Shown in pieces: positions 51,027 through 59,590 of a DNA stretch of 64,000 nt; the stretch's first letter is position 1, and every line of letters starts with the position of its first letter. The DNA is taken from contig NZ_UWPD01000001.1 in the NCBI RefSeq assembly GCF_900604965.1, positions 1,256,642 to 1,320,641 of the forward strand, written 5' to 3'. This DNA is from Gordonibacter sp. Marseille-P4307. GTDB lineage: Bacteria; Actinomycetota; Coriobacteriia; Coriobacteriales; Eggerthellaceae. Made by a program: the position numbers and the translations under genes. The notes under the pieces are model-generated. The model made no database searches, had not been told where the DNA came from, and saw only the letters and a program-made list of their open reading frames with translations.

Positions 51027-51742
51027 TGGAGATCCGCATCAGGTACAGGAGCAACCGCGTCGACGTCTTCGACACCGACACCTTCACCAAGTCGGAGCCC
51101 TTCGGCAACGCGAACATGCTCACCGACTTCGAGATCCTGTTCGACCAGCTGGGCAAGACCGGCATCTGGCTTGCCGCCCACAGCTACGACGCGAGCCGGT
51201 CGTACCGCGGCGAAGCTGCAGACGACGAGATCCCCGTTGCGCGCCGCAAGAAGGGCTGGCGCTTCCTGCTCGCAGAGAGCGAGGAAGTTGCCGGCATCGA
51301 GACCTTGAGCATCGGAAGCGACATCGCCCTGCAGCGGATCTGCGGCGAGCTCGTGGACATGCTGCGGCTCGACGAGACGGCATCGGCGTGGATCGGCAAC
51401 ATCAACGGCCTCTCCGCCGTCGACAAGACAGTGGCGCTGTTTGAGGTGCTCACGAGGGCAGCTCCCGCAGGATCCGCACCCGAAGACATCGCCCGCATGT
51501 GCGGCTGCAGCCTTGCGCTGGTGAACACGTTGCAGGCGATGGGGGTCGCACCAGAAGAGGACGAGGAAAACGAAGAGGAAGATGAGTACGACGGCTGGAT
51601 GGAGGGACTGGGCCATGAGGCCGTTGATCAAGCTGACCGGCGCATTCGCGCGCTTTCTGGTTCGCGCGGTGTTCAGGTTCATGTAGGGGCGGCCATGACG
51701 GCGCGATCGGATGCGCTTTCGGGACTCACCGTGTCAATATGA
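51026..51742 (+). CDS. Unknown protein coupled to the relaxase gene
   Basis: The 238-residue protein starts within the relaxase stop (TGATG). The first 160 residues are mixed alpha/beta with no motif I know. Residues about 155-170 look like a small helix-turn-helix (DIARMCGCSLALVNTLQAMG), followed by a very acidic stretch (EEDEENEEEDEYDGW). The acidic segment recalls DNA mimics or histone-like partners, but I do not assign a function. It ends just before the AbiE operator. Confidence 0.6.
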   Translation: MEIRIRYRSNRVDVFDTDTFTKSEPFGNANMLTDFEILFDQLGKTGIWLAAHSYDASRSYRGEAADDEIPVARRKKGWRFLLAESEEVAGIETLSIGSDIALQRICGELVDMLRLDETASAWIGNINGLSAVDKTVALFEVLTRAAPAGSAPEDIARMCGCSLALVNTLQAMGVAPEEDEENEEEDEYDGWMEGLGHEAVDQADRRIRALSGSRGVQVHVGAAMTARSDALSGLTVSI

Positions 51743-51760
51743 TTACGAATACGTATGCTT

Positions 51761-51781
51761 ATGGGTATGTATCATACCCAT
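51761..51781. promoter_or_regulatory. Perfect palindromic operator upstream of abiEi
   Basis: ATGGGTATG (51761-51769) and CATACCCAT (51773-51781) flank TAT, a perfect 21-bp palindrome 20 bases before the abiEi start. A -10-like TATCAT lies inside it. AbiEi antitoxins are known to repress their own promoter through inverted repeats, so this is the likely binding site. Confidence 0.75.
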
Positions 51782-51801
51782 TTCTGATAGAATCTCTAAT
51801 C

Positions 51802-52560
51802 ATGAAGTTCACCAGGTACATAGAGACCCACCACGTGTTCACCACCGAGGGCCTGCTCGCGGAGTCCGATTCCGAGGATTCCGCCCGCAAGCAGCTCAAG
51901 CTCGCGCTCGCCTCGGGGAAGGTCGAGCGCGTGCGGCGCGGGCTCTACGCATCGCACGCGGGCAGGTTCGAGGGCGTGGGCGTCGACCCCTACGAGGTCG
52001 TCACGGCCCTCGACCCAGGCGCCGTCCTCTCGTACCACACCGCCCTCGAAGCCCTCGGCGTGGCGCACAACGTCGCCTTCGAGTGCAGGTTCCGAACCGA
52101 CCGCGCCAGAGCCCCGTTCTCCTTCGGCGGCATCGACTATGTCCCGCACCCGGCCGACGGCGCCGTGCCCAGCCGAAGGGTGCGTGGCAGCGCATTCGGC
52201 AGCGCGCTCGCGACCACGCGGGAGCAGACCATCGTGGACTGCCTGAAGCACCCGGAATGGTCGGGCGGCATCGAGGAGGCGGTCAGGTCCCTTTCCGCCA
52301 TGCCGTACGTGGACTCGGCGGTCGTCGCCGAGCTCGCATGCGCCGACAGCGCGTCGCTCGCCGCGAGGGCGGGCTGGCTGCTCGAGGCGAGGGCGGAGCA
52401 TTGGCGCGTGCCCGAAGATGTAATCGAACAACTGCAGGAGAGGTGCGTTGGCGTGACCTCCAAACTCGACAAGCGGTCGTCCGAATCGCGCGGCTGGTCA
52501 AATAGGTGGCGCATGACGCTGCCGGAGACGGAGGAGGAGGTGCGCTCGTGGGTATCGTGA
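51802..52560 (+). CDS. Type IV antitoxin AbiEi
   Basis: The 252-residue protein starts at the ATG giving MKFTRYIETHHVF; the ATT-rich stretch upstream is operator DNA. An N-terminal winged helix (FTTEGLLAESDSEDSARKQL, then VERVRRGLYA) is followed by the AbiEi domain (AVLSYHTALEALG, REQTIVDCLKHPEWSGGIEE). AbiEi represses the operon and counters AbiEii. Its stop overlaps the start of the toxin gene. Confidence 0.88.
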   Translation: MKFTRYIETHHVFTTEGLLAESDSEDSARKQLKLALASGKVERVRRGLYASHAGRFEGVGVDPYEVVTALDPGAVLSYHTALEALGVAHNVAFECRFRTDRARAPFSFGGIDYVPHPADGAVPSRRVRGSAFGSALATTREQTIVDCLKHPEWSGGIEEAVRSLSAMPYVDSAVVAELACADSASLAARAGWLLEARAEHWRVPEDVIEQLQERCVGVTSKLDKRSSESRGWSNRWRMTLPETEEEVRSWVS

Positions 52561-53480
52561 GCATGGACGAGTTCCAGCCAAGGACGGCAGACAAGGTGAA
52601 CAGGCTCCTCGACATCCTCGAGGAGATGGGACAGCATCCCGATCTGCGGGGCAAGCTCGCCATGCACGGAGGCACCGCCATCAACCTCTTCATGCTCGGG
52701 ATGCCTCGGCTCTCGGTCGACATCGACGTGTCGTACGTGGGCGCCGTCGACCGCGCCGCGATGCTAGCGGAACGCCCCCTCGTCGAGACCGCCATCGGGG
52801 AGGTGGCGACCGCGCTCGGTTACGCCGTGAGCCCCGGGGAGGGCGGCCACGCGGGAAGGACCTTCGTGCTGCGCTACGGCGGCGCGTGGGGTTCCGACCA
52901 CGTCAAGATCGACTGCATCTACATGAACCGCTCGCCGCTCGCCGCGCCCACGCTGCGGTCGTGCCCGCTCCGCCCGGACGCCGGCGTGCTCATGTTCGGC
53001 GACGCCGAGCTCGCCGCCGGCAAGGTCAAGGCCTTCTTCGACAGGATCAAGGTTCGAGACCTCTACGACATCTCCAACCTGGGCAAGTACGCCGATGGGC
53101 TGGACGGAGACGCCGAGGCCTTCTTCCACAAGGCCGTGCTCTTCTACGCCTCGCTGTCGGCCAGGTTCCCGCTGCCGTTCGAGGGCCGCGCCGGGCGTTT
53201 CGGGGACAGGCAGGGCGAGCTGGAGGACCAGCTGCTGCCCATGCTCCGCCTGCGCGACGAGAAGCCCACGCTCGCGGGGCTCGTGGAGGGTGCCGAGGAG
53301 TTCGTGAGGCGCCGCGTGCTCCCGAGAGACGATGCCGAGAGGGAGTATCTGGACAGGCTCGCGGATGCGGACTACCGCCCAGACCTCCTCTTCGCGGACG
53401 CCGAAACGGCCGGCGCCGCGTCAAGGAGCCCCGAAGCGCTCTGGAAGCTGCGGAACCTCCAGAAGATGGCGCGCGGATAG
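52548..53480 (+). CDS. AbiEii nucleotidyltransferase toxin
   Basis: The 310-residue protein is a DNA polymerase beta-type nucleotidyltransferase: HGGTAINLFMLGMPRLSVDI with GG at 41-42, R54-L-S and D58/D60 forming the metal site, and the later DHVKIDCIYMNRSPL and KVKAFFDRIKVRDLYDI with the conserved Lys. AbiEii toxins modify tRNA ends or related targets and block growth on phage infection. The GTG at 52548, 7 bases after GAGGAGG, is preferred; an ATG at 52563 is the alternative. Confidence 0.88.
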   Translation: MGIVSMDEFQPRTADKVNRLLDILEEMGQHPDLRGKLAMHGGTAINLFMLGMPRLSVDIDVSYVGAVDRAAMLAERPLVETAIGEVATALGYAVSPGEGGHAGRTFVLRYGGAWGSDHVKIDCIYMNRSPLAAPTLRSCPLRPDAGVLMFGDAELAAGKVKAFFDRIKVRDLYDISNLGKYADGLDGDAEAFFHKAVLFYASLSARFPLPFEGRAGRFGDRQGELEDQLLPMLRLRDEKPTLAGLVEGAEEFVRRRVLPRDDAEREYLDRLADADYRPDLLFADAETAGAASRSPEALWKLRNLQKMARG

Positions 53481-53671
53481 CGAATCGAACATCTGTCCGA
53501 CCTCGCGAGGGCCCGGTTTGAGCCCACGACGTTAATGGGCGTATTCCCAAGAGCTCTATCACCGGCCGCACATTCGAGCACGGCAAGGCCAACATGCTTG
53601 CCGGTGACCGTGCGAGTTCTTTAGGCTTAACCCCTAGCTGAAAACGGAAGCTGTCCGACCATGACCATGTT

Positions 53672-53996
53672 CTATGCCTTTCTCTTCTTCGCCTTTCTTT
53701 CCGGCAGCTCCGGATACATCGCTTCCACCATATTTTGCAGCGCTATCTTGTTGTCCAAGATGGTTACCGGCAGCATGGGCTTTGCGCCTTCGTATGGGGA
53801 CTCCGGCTCGCTGTCCGGCATGGACTTCCTGCTGGCCTCTGTGATCTTCACCATGAAGCCGCCCTCGTAAACCCCACCGAATATCCGCTCCCTGTAGTAG
53901 AACACATACCCGCCCATCATGGGGATATTGCGTATACCCCCCCAGATCGGACAGCTGGTCCATGATGTAGTCGGCAAGCTCCCTGTTCTTTGGCAT
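53672..53996 (-). pseudogene. TfoX N-terminal-domain-like gene broken by a frameshift in a G-run
   Basis: On the minus strand the first part (MPKNRELADYIMDQLSDLGG, from 53996) and the second part (IPMMGGYVFYYRERIFGGVY to KKRKA, stop at 53672) together give one TfoX-like protein of about 107 residues. They lie in different frames and meet at a run of seven C on the + strand (53937-53943). With six bases the frame would read through as DLGGIRNIPMMGG. It may be a sequencing error, a real loss, or a slippage switch. The 190 bases on the other side (53481-53671) hold no gene that I can see. Confidence 0.65.
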
Positions 53997-54117
53997 GACC
54001 CCTCTGCTCCTTCATGCTGTGATTTGCTCACCGTTTAATCTTAACTCCAATAATTTGTTCATAATAGAATCCCTTGCTGAAAACCGGGCCATCCATCCTC
54101 CGATTTTCGCCCGGGTA

Positions 54118-54834
54118 TTAGCCGGCGCCCATGGCAGCTGGTTTGGCATACACAACCGTGCGGGAGTTCCAGGTCTCGTAAGAACAGGTTGCGAAGGCGT
54201 ACAGGTGGTCGACGTCGGTTTGTCGCTCGAGAACAACATCGCTTTGAGCCAAACATGCTGAGACGTGGTCGGCAAGCTCCCCCTCGTCTTCGAACTCCGT
54301 CTGCAGGGTTTCGTAGCTCGCGTTGACCACGTCGATCGCAGCGACCCTCAGCTCATGGCGCTGATTGTCTGCGCGGGTGTAGAGGTTGATCATCTGGTGC
54401 TCCCGCGCGTAGCTCTCGTCGCTGAAGCTCGCGAAGTCGGCGAAGACGCTGCCGTCGTCCATGTGGTGGCCGTAGACGATGGTGAAGGGCCCCTCCAGGC
54501 TGCAGTCGCAGTCGATGTAGGGCGTGCCGTACCCGCCCTCGCCGAACACGTCGGCGTAGAGCCAGCGGTTCGGGTATGCGGGATCGGCCTGCACGATCGG
54601 CTCGTCGATCTCGGTGCCGGGGACCTCCACCCATGCGATTATCTCGGGGGGCAGCGAGGCCCAGTCTATCTGCCGGGCGTCCTCGGGCTCCCCGCCGCCG
54701 ATGTGCTCCGAGACCCAGTAGGACATGTCGTCCCTCTCGTGCGGCGTTGCCGTGACCCAGGTGAGGACGAGGGCTACCGCCACCATCAGGACTAGGCCCC
54801 CGAGCGGGAAGATGAGCAGCTTCGCGTTGTGCAT
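54118..54834 (-). CDS. Class B sortase
   Basis: The 238-residue protein has an N-terminal membrane anchor (LLIFPLGGLVLMVAVALVL) and a sortase domain of class B type. The catalytic His is in IVYGHHMDDGSVFADF, the Cys in FATCSYETWNSR, and the Arg in that same segment. It lies downstream of the adhesin gene on the same strand with a 73-base gap, so it very likely anchors or polymerises that protein, whose sorting signal is YPKTG. Confidence 0.93.
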   Translation of the reverse strand: MHNAKLLIFPLGGLVLMVAVALVLTWVTATPHERDDMSYWVSEHIGGGEPEDARQIDWASLPPEIIAWVEVPGTEIDEPIVQADPAYPNRWLYADVFGEGGYGTPYIDCDCSLEGPFTIVYGHHMDDGSVFADFASFSDESYAREHQMINLYTRADNQRHELRVAAIDVVNASYETLQTEFEDEGELADHVSACLAQSDVVLERQTDVDHLYAFATCSYETWNSRTVVYAKPAAMGAG

Positions 54835-54907
54835 CGTTTTCTCCTTAAAAGTCGGAGGGGCGGGCGCGAACGCCCGCCCCGTCCTTGCGGTCGGTCTGGT
54901 CCGGGCG

Positions 54908-57900
54908 CTATTCCCCGGGTTCAGCTCCCGGCTCCTCGCCGGAATCGGCCGCGAGGCCCTTGCGGCGCTTGCCCAGCGCGTACGCCGCGCCTGCGGCCGC
55001 GCAGCCGGAGAGGACCACGATGCTCGCGGCTATGGGCGCCACGGGCACAGGCCCGCCGGTCTTGGGATAGCCCTTGCCGGACGCGCCCTCCTCGGGCGTG
55101 TAAAGCTCGACCGTCTGGTCGGCGTCGTCGACGTCGGCGTGGACCGCGACCTCGATGCCGTCGCGCGTGAGCGTCTCGAAGGCGACAAGGGTCTTGCCCT
55201 CCAGCCCGGTGGCGTCGAACTCGAACGCCACATCGACCGTGCCGTCTGCCTTCTCGGGCGTGAACGCTGCCGTGGAGGTCACGGCGTTGCCCTTGGCGTC
55301 CTTAAGCGGCTCGCCGGTGGCCTTGTCCATCAGCGTGCCGGTCAGGATGTATTCCTTGCCAGGAACGAGGTTCTCGTAGGTCACGGTGTCGGTCACCTGC
55401 GCGGTGCCGTCCGCCACGACGTTCTTGTCGCCGTCGTCGGCGTCGACCGCATTGGTTTGGATGTCGGCGAAATGGACCGACTGGCCCTCGTCGTCGGCAT
55501 CCGCGTGGGTCGCCACGGTGTTGCCCTCGGAGTCCAGCAGGCGCTCGAAGAACACGAGCGTGTGGCCCGCGACGCCCTCGGTTTTCACCGTCATGGGCAC
55601 GTCGACGGTGCCGTTCTTCGCCTCGGGGGCGAACTCGGTCTCGGCGGAGACGACGTTGCCGTCGGCGTCGAGTATCTCCTCGCCCTCCACGGAGTCGTAG
55701 AGCGTGGTGATGAGCCTGTACGTGTTGCCGGGCGTGAGGTTCTCGTAGGCCACGGCATCGGTGAGCTCGAGCTCTTCGGCCGTGCTGCCGAGGTCGTCGC
55801 CGGTCTCGGGATTGGTGGCCGTGGTGCGGATGTCGATGACCTTCACCGTCTGGCCCTCGTCGGAGATGTCGGCGTGGACCATGTACTCCTCGTCCTCGTA
55901 GGTCATCGTCTCGAAGGCGACCACGTCGTGGCCCGCCAGGGCGGTCCCGTCGAACGCGAACTCGATCTCGACGGTGCCGGCGAAATCCTTGGCCTTGAAC
56001 GTGGCGGAAGCGGTGATCTCCTTGCCGTCCGCATCGAGCGCCTTCTCGCTGGTCGCCTTGTCCATCAGCGTGCCTGTGACGGTGTACTCCTGGCCGGGGA
56101 TGCAGCCCGAGTACTCCACGGTGTCGATGATGCTCATCTGCTCGCGCGCCTGGCCCTCGTGGATCCCGCTGCTCTTGTCGATGGCGGTGGTGCGCATGTC
56201 CTTGGGCATGTTCTCGACGGTCCACTCGAACACGTCGGTCATGTCCTCGTCGCCGTCGAAGGAGATCATGCCCTGGTCGTTGACCGTGAAGTCGTGGACC
56301 TTCGCGACGCCTTCGTCGTCCACGTCGTGGATGACGTAGCCCTCGGGCGCTGCGGTCTCCTGCACGTGGTAGGACCCGTGGAGGATGTACTTGATGGAGA
56401 TGTCGCCCGCCTCGTCGGTGACGAATTCCTCGTCGAAGGTGTCCTCGTCGTTCCAGACGCGGAAGGTCGCGCCGGTCACGGGGACTTGCGCGTCGGTGGC
56501 GCTCACCTTGTGCAGCTTGACCTCGGTCGGCGTGTCGGTGACGGGCAGGTCGCAGTCGAAGACCTCGACCTCCTGGCCCTGGTACGAGAGCTCCACGGTC
56601 TCATCGTCCACGTTGAGCGCGAAGCCGTCCTTGGCCTTCGCCTCGTAGACGGTGTAGCTGCCCAGGTAGAGCTCGGGCGTGGTAGCGGTGCCGTCCTCGC
56701 CCGTTACGAGCGTCGCCACGATGTCGCCGGAGCTCGCGCGCACGGTGCCCTCAGGTGTTGTGATATCGGCTGCCGCCTTGACGATGTAGGTGCTGTCGGG
56801 CACGGCCTTGTCGGTGGTGGAGTCGTGCTTGGCTACCTTGATGACGCCCTTCTGGGGCATGTCCTCGAACTCGACGGCGATGGGGTTGTCCCAGCCGTTG
56901 TAGACGGTCCCGACCTCGAACTGCTCGCCCTCGAGGTTGAGGACGTAGCCGTAGGGAGCCTGCACCTCCGTGATGGTGTACGTGCCCTCCTCGAGCAGCA
57001 TCGGCAGCGTCACCTCGCCGTTCGCATTGGTCGTCCAGGTGTCCATCGCCTGCGTCTCCGGGTAATGGCTCTCGTACGTCACGAGGTTACCTTCGGAGTC
57101 CTGGAGCTGGAAGCTGCACTGTAGCGGCACCTGCTTTCCGGTCTCGGCGTCGGTCTTGACGACCTTGAGCGGCGTCTGCGGGATGTGGTTGTTCACGAGC
57201 GGGGGCAGGCTGTACTGCCCCTCCTCGTTGACGGAGGCCTTCCAGTCGGGGACCGCGATGAGGTCCTTGCCGCGCTCCGCCTTGAAGTCGGCGGCCACGT
57301 CGTCGGGTATCACTTCGTGCACGGTGTAGGTGCCGTACGCGAGCGCCGCGGTCCAGTCGCCGGGCTTGCTCCACCCGTTGACTTCCGCGTTGTCGTCCTT
57401 CGTGGTCGCGAGCCCGTTCTCGTCGGTGACGATGGTGCACACGACGTCCCCGGGCGCGACCTCCTCGCCGGTCTCGGGGGACACGATCGCGTTCTCGCTG
57501 GAGTTGATCAGCTGGAACCGGACGCCCTCGACGAGCGCGCGGGTGGTCTCCTGGGGGTTGCCGTTCTCGTCGTAGATCTCGACCTGCGCCTCCTTCACGA
57601 GGCGGTAGTCGCCGCGCTTCACGGTGTCGGGGCTCGTCGGGGAGTTGTACGTGTAGACGCTCTCGCCCTCGACGCCGTCGGATGTGATCTGGATGCTGAA
57701 GACCTGCGGGGCGCCGCCCTGGCCGTCGTCGAGGTTGTAACCCGTGGGCGCCTTCGTCTCCTCGACGGCCACGGTGCCGAGCGGGATGGAGGCGTCGCCG
57801 TTGGTCTGGCGGTAGAGCGCGGGACCCGAGACCTTGTACTCGTCGGCGTAGCATGCGAAGCCGTCGGAGTCGGTCTTGAAGACCCACGTGTCGGTGGGCT

Positions 57901-58939
57901 CGCCGGATGCCGCGGCCTCGTCGGCGCTTCCGTAGTAGTCGTCGTAGTACCTCACGGTGAACTGGGCATCGGCGAGCGTCGCGGACCCCTCGGGCCTGTT
58001 GGCGTTCGTGGTCGCGTCGACCTTGCCGAGCAGCATCCCGACCGGGTCGGACTGCGGGATCTCGACGGAGCCCTTGTCGCCGTTGACGTGGACGGTCTTG
58101 CCGGCCTCGACCTCGACCTCGTAGGACTGCGGGTCGAGCGAGTAGCCCTCGGAGCGCTGGGTCTCCTTCACCCAGTAGGTGCCGGACGTCACGCGCTCGA
58201 GCTTGCCCTTGCCGTCGGCGCCCGTGGTGATGGTGCCGACCTCGTTGGTCAGCCCCTCGTCGGAGTAGACAGTGTAGACGGCGCCCCCGAGCGTGTAGCA
58301 GCCGTTCCCGTCGGTGATCTGCTGGATGCCGGACGTCTTCGTGACGGCGATGGTCCCCTTGGGCGTGAGCCTGGGGGCGACACACATGTTCTGCGAGTCG
58401 AAGCTCGTCCACTCGGTGCCGGAGGCCTCGTACTCGCCCTTGTGCTGGTCGTAGTAGGCATTGGCGTCGTCGTACACGCCGTAGAAGTCGCCGTTGTCGG
58501 GCGTGACGTTGTCGCTCATGTAGCCCGGCGCGTACTCGCACCAGATCATGTACTGGAGGTAGCCGCCGCGCTTGAGGTAGGACCATCCTGAGTGCTCCTC
58601 GTCGAGGTACTGTTTGTAGAGCCCGATGCGCAGGGCCATGCCCACGTCCATGCTGCGCGGCGAGTACGACGAACCGGCTACCGCCGTGGTCGTGACGTCG
58701 ATGCAGTACGCGTCCTCGCCGTCGATGATGAACCGCGAGTCGGACCAGTGGCTGCCGGTGTTGCTGTCTGTCTGGTAGAAGTCGAAGCGCTCCCCGGAGT
58801 CTACGAGCGTTGCCTCCGCTGCGAACGCCTTCGTCGTCGACGCGGATAGCGTGGCAAGCATTCCCGAGAGCACAAGCGCGAGGGCGAGCCTGAGAAGCTT
58901 TTCCTGGATGCTCGCCTGGTCTGTTGTTGTTTCATGCAT
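54908..58939 (-). CDS. Surface adhesin with thioester domain, VaFE repeats and YPKTG anchor
   Basis: The 1343-residue protein starts at the ATG after AAGGAGG (MHETTTDQASIQEK). A signal peptide ends near residue 41 (AFA-AEA). A thioester domain follows, with Cys79 (DAYCIDV) and Gln129 (YLQYMIW) as the probable bond. A series of SpaA/Cna-B-like isopeptide domains covers about 190-930. Three VaFE-type repeats follow (VAFETMTYEDEEYMVHAD, VFFERLLDSEGNTVATHAD, VAFETLTRDGIEVAVHAD). The sorting signal is YPKTG, a hydrophobic helix and KRRKG, with an unusual acidic tail. It probably binds a partner cell or host surface and stabilises mating contact; that role is inferred from its place among transfer genes. 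Confidence 0.9.
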   Translation of the reverse strand: MHETTTDQASIQEKLLRLALALVLSGMLATLSASTTKAFAAEATLVDSGERFDFYQTDSNTGSHWSDSRFIIDGEDAYCIDVTTTAVAGSSYSPRSMDVGMALRIGLYKQYLDEEHSGWSYLKRGGYLQYMIWCEYAPGYMSDNVTPDNGDFYGVYDDANAYYDQHKGEYEASGTEWTSFDSQNMCVAPRLTPKGTIAVTKTSGIQQITDGNGCYTLGGAVYTVYSDEGLTNEVGTITTGADGKGKLERVTSGTYWVKETQRSEGYSLDPQSYEVEVEAGKTVHVNGDKGSVEIPQSDPVGMLLGKVDATTNANRPEGSATLADAQFTVRYYDDYYGSADEAAASGEPTDTWVFKTDSDGFACYADEYKVSGPALYRQTNGDASIPLGTVAVEETKAPTGYNLDDGQGGAPQVFSIQITSDGVEGESVYTYNSPTSPDTVKRGDYRLVKEAQVEIYDENGNPQETTRALVEGVRFQLINSSENAIVSPETGEEVAPGDVVCTIVTDENGLATTKDDNAEVNGWSKPGDWTAALAYGTYTVHEVIPDDVAADFKAERGKDLIAVPDWKASVNEEGQYSLPPLVNNHIPQTPLKVVKTDAETGKQVPLQCSFQLQDSEGNLVTYESHYPETQAMDTWTTNANGEVTLPMLLEEGTYTITEVQAPYGYVLNLEGEQFEVGTVYNGWDNPIAVEFEDMPQKGVIKVAKHDSTTDKAVPDSTYIVKAAADITTPEGTVRASSGDIVATLVTGEDGTATTPELYLGSYTVYEAKAKDGFALNVDDETVELSYQGQEVEVFDCDLPVTDTPTEVKLHKVSATDAQVPVTGATFRVWNDEDTFDEEFVTDEAGDISIKYILHGSYHVQETAAPEGYVIHDVDDEGVAKVHDFTVNDQGMISFDGDEDMTDVFEWTVENMPKDMRTTAIDKSSGIHEGQAREQMSIIDTVEYSGCIPGQEYTVTGTLMDKATSEKALDADGKEITASATFKAKDFAGTVEIEFAFDGTALAGHDVVAFETMTYEDEEYMVHADISDEGQTVKVIDIRTTATNPETGDDLGSTAEELELTDAVAYENLTPGNTYRLITTLYDSVEGEEILDADGNVVSAETEFAPEAKNGTVDVPMTVKTEGVAGHTLVFFERLLDSEGNTVATHADADDEGQSVHFADIQTNAVDADDGDKNVVADGTAQVTDTVTYENLVPGKEYILTGTLMDKATGEPLKDAKGNAVTSTAAFTPEKADGTVDVAFEFDATGLEGKTLVAFETLTRDGIEVAVHADVDDADQTVELYTPEEGASGKGYPKTGGPVPVAPIAASIVVLSGCAAAGAAYALGKRRKGLAADSGEEPGAEPGE

Positions 58940-58952
58940 TCCCGCGACCTCC

Positions 58953-59438
58953 TTATCGGGACTGCGCGTCAAAAGGGATGTCGTGGTCCACCATTGCGGC
59001 GGAGGCTCCACGAGCATGCTGGGCACGCGAGTCGAGAGGCTGTTGCTCTCGATTGCCTAGGTATTCCTTGCGCGCAAGGTCGAGCGCCTCCTTGATCTGG
59101 GTTGGCATCACCTTGACGGTGTCCTTTGCGGTGCGGTCTGTGGCCTCGTCCACGACGGGGTTGCCTTCGGCGTCGAGGATCGATTTCTGCAGCCACACCT
59201 CCCGTTCGGTAAGCAAGGGCACGTCAACGTAGTTTTCGCCGCGGTACTTCGAGGGATTCGCGAACAACGGGCTGAACTGGTAGTAGCTGACGCCGACGCC
59301 GTCGATGACGGTGCCCTTGGGGAGGGTCACGGAATTGAAGGTCTTCTGCTCGCCAGTCCTGGCATCCGTGTACTCGATGTCGGTGCGGACGAAGTTCTTG
59401 TGGAGCGTGATGTAGGTGTTCTTCTTTTCTGTTGGCAT
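58953..59438 (-). CDS. Unknown conjugation-module protein
   Basis: The 161-residue protein starts at the ATG after AAGGAG (MPTEKKNTYITLHKNFVRT). It is a soluble, mixed-charge protein with a TFNSVTLPKGTVIDGVGVSY core and an Arg/Gln-rich C terminus. I recognise no domain. It ends 13 bases before the adhesin start, on the same strand, so it is expressed with it. The 152-base gap upstream contains a GGCGGC/GCCGCC hairpin and no gene. Confidence 0.6.
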   Translation of the reverse strand: MPTEKKNTYITLHKNFVRTDIEYTDARTGEQKTFNSVTLPKGTVIDGVGVSYYQFSPLFANPSKYRGENYVDVPLLTEREVWLQKSILDAEGNPVVDEATDRTAKDTVKVMPTQIKEALDLARKEYLGNREQQPLDSRAQHARGASAAMVDHDIPFDAQSR

Positions 59439-59590
59439 GAGGATTACTCCTTTGCATCTATGGGGTCGGGGAGTGTTTGTGGAAGCGCCCCACCCCGCCG
59501 TATGGATGGTTGGCGGCATTTATATGCGGGCCCCGCCGCCTAGGCCGGCTATCAGCGCATCGGAACCACCTCCTCTCGGTGTAGCTGCTT

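Noticed and set aside
53481-53671. Possible small RNA or att site after abiEii
   Set aside because: Short inverted segments occur but nothing matches a known RNA, terminator with T-run or guaA-like sequence.
54725-57124. 799-codon open frame on + opposite the adhesin gene
   Set aside because: The translation is repetitive, Val/Gly/Asp-rich antisense of the adhesin repeats; the minus-strand protein has signal peptide, thioester and sorting motifs.
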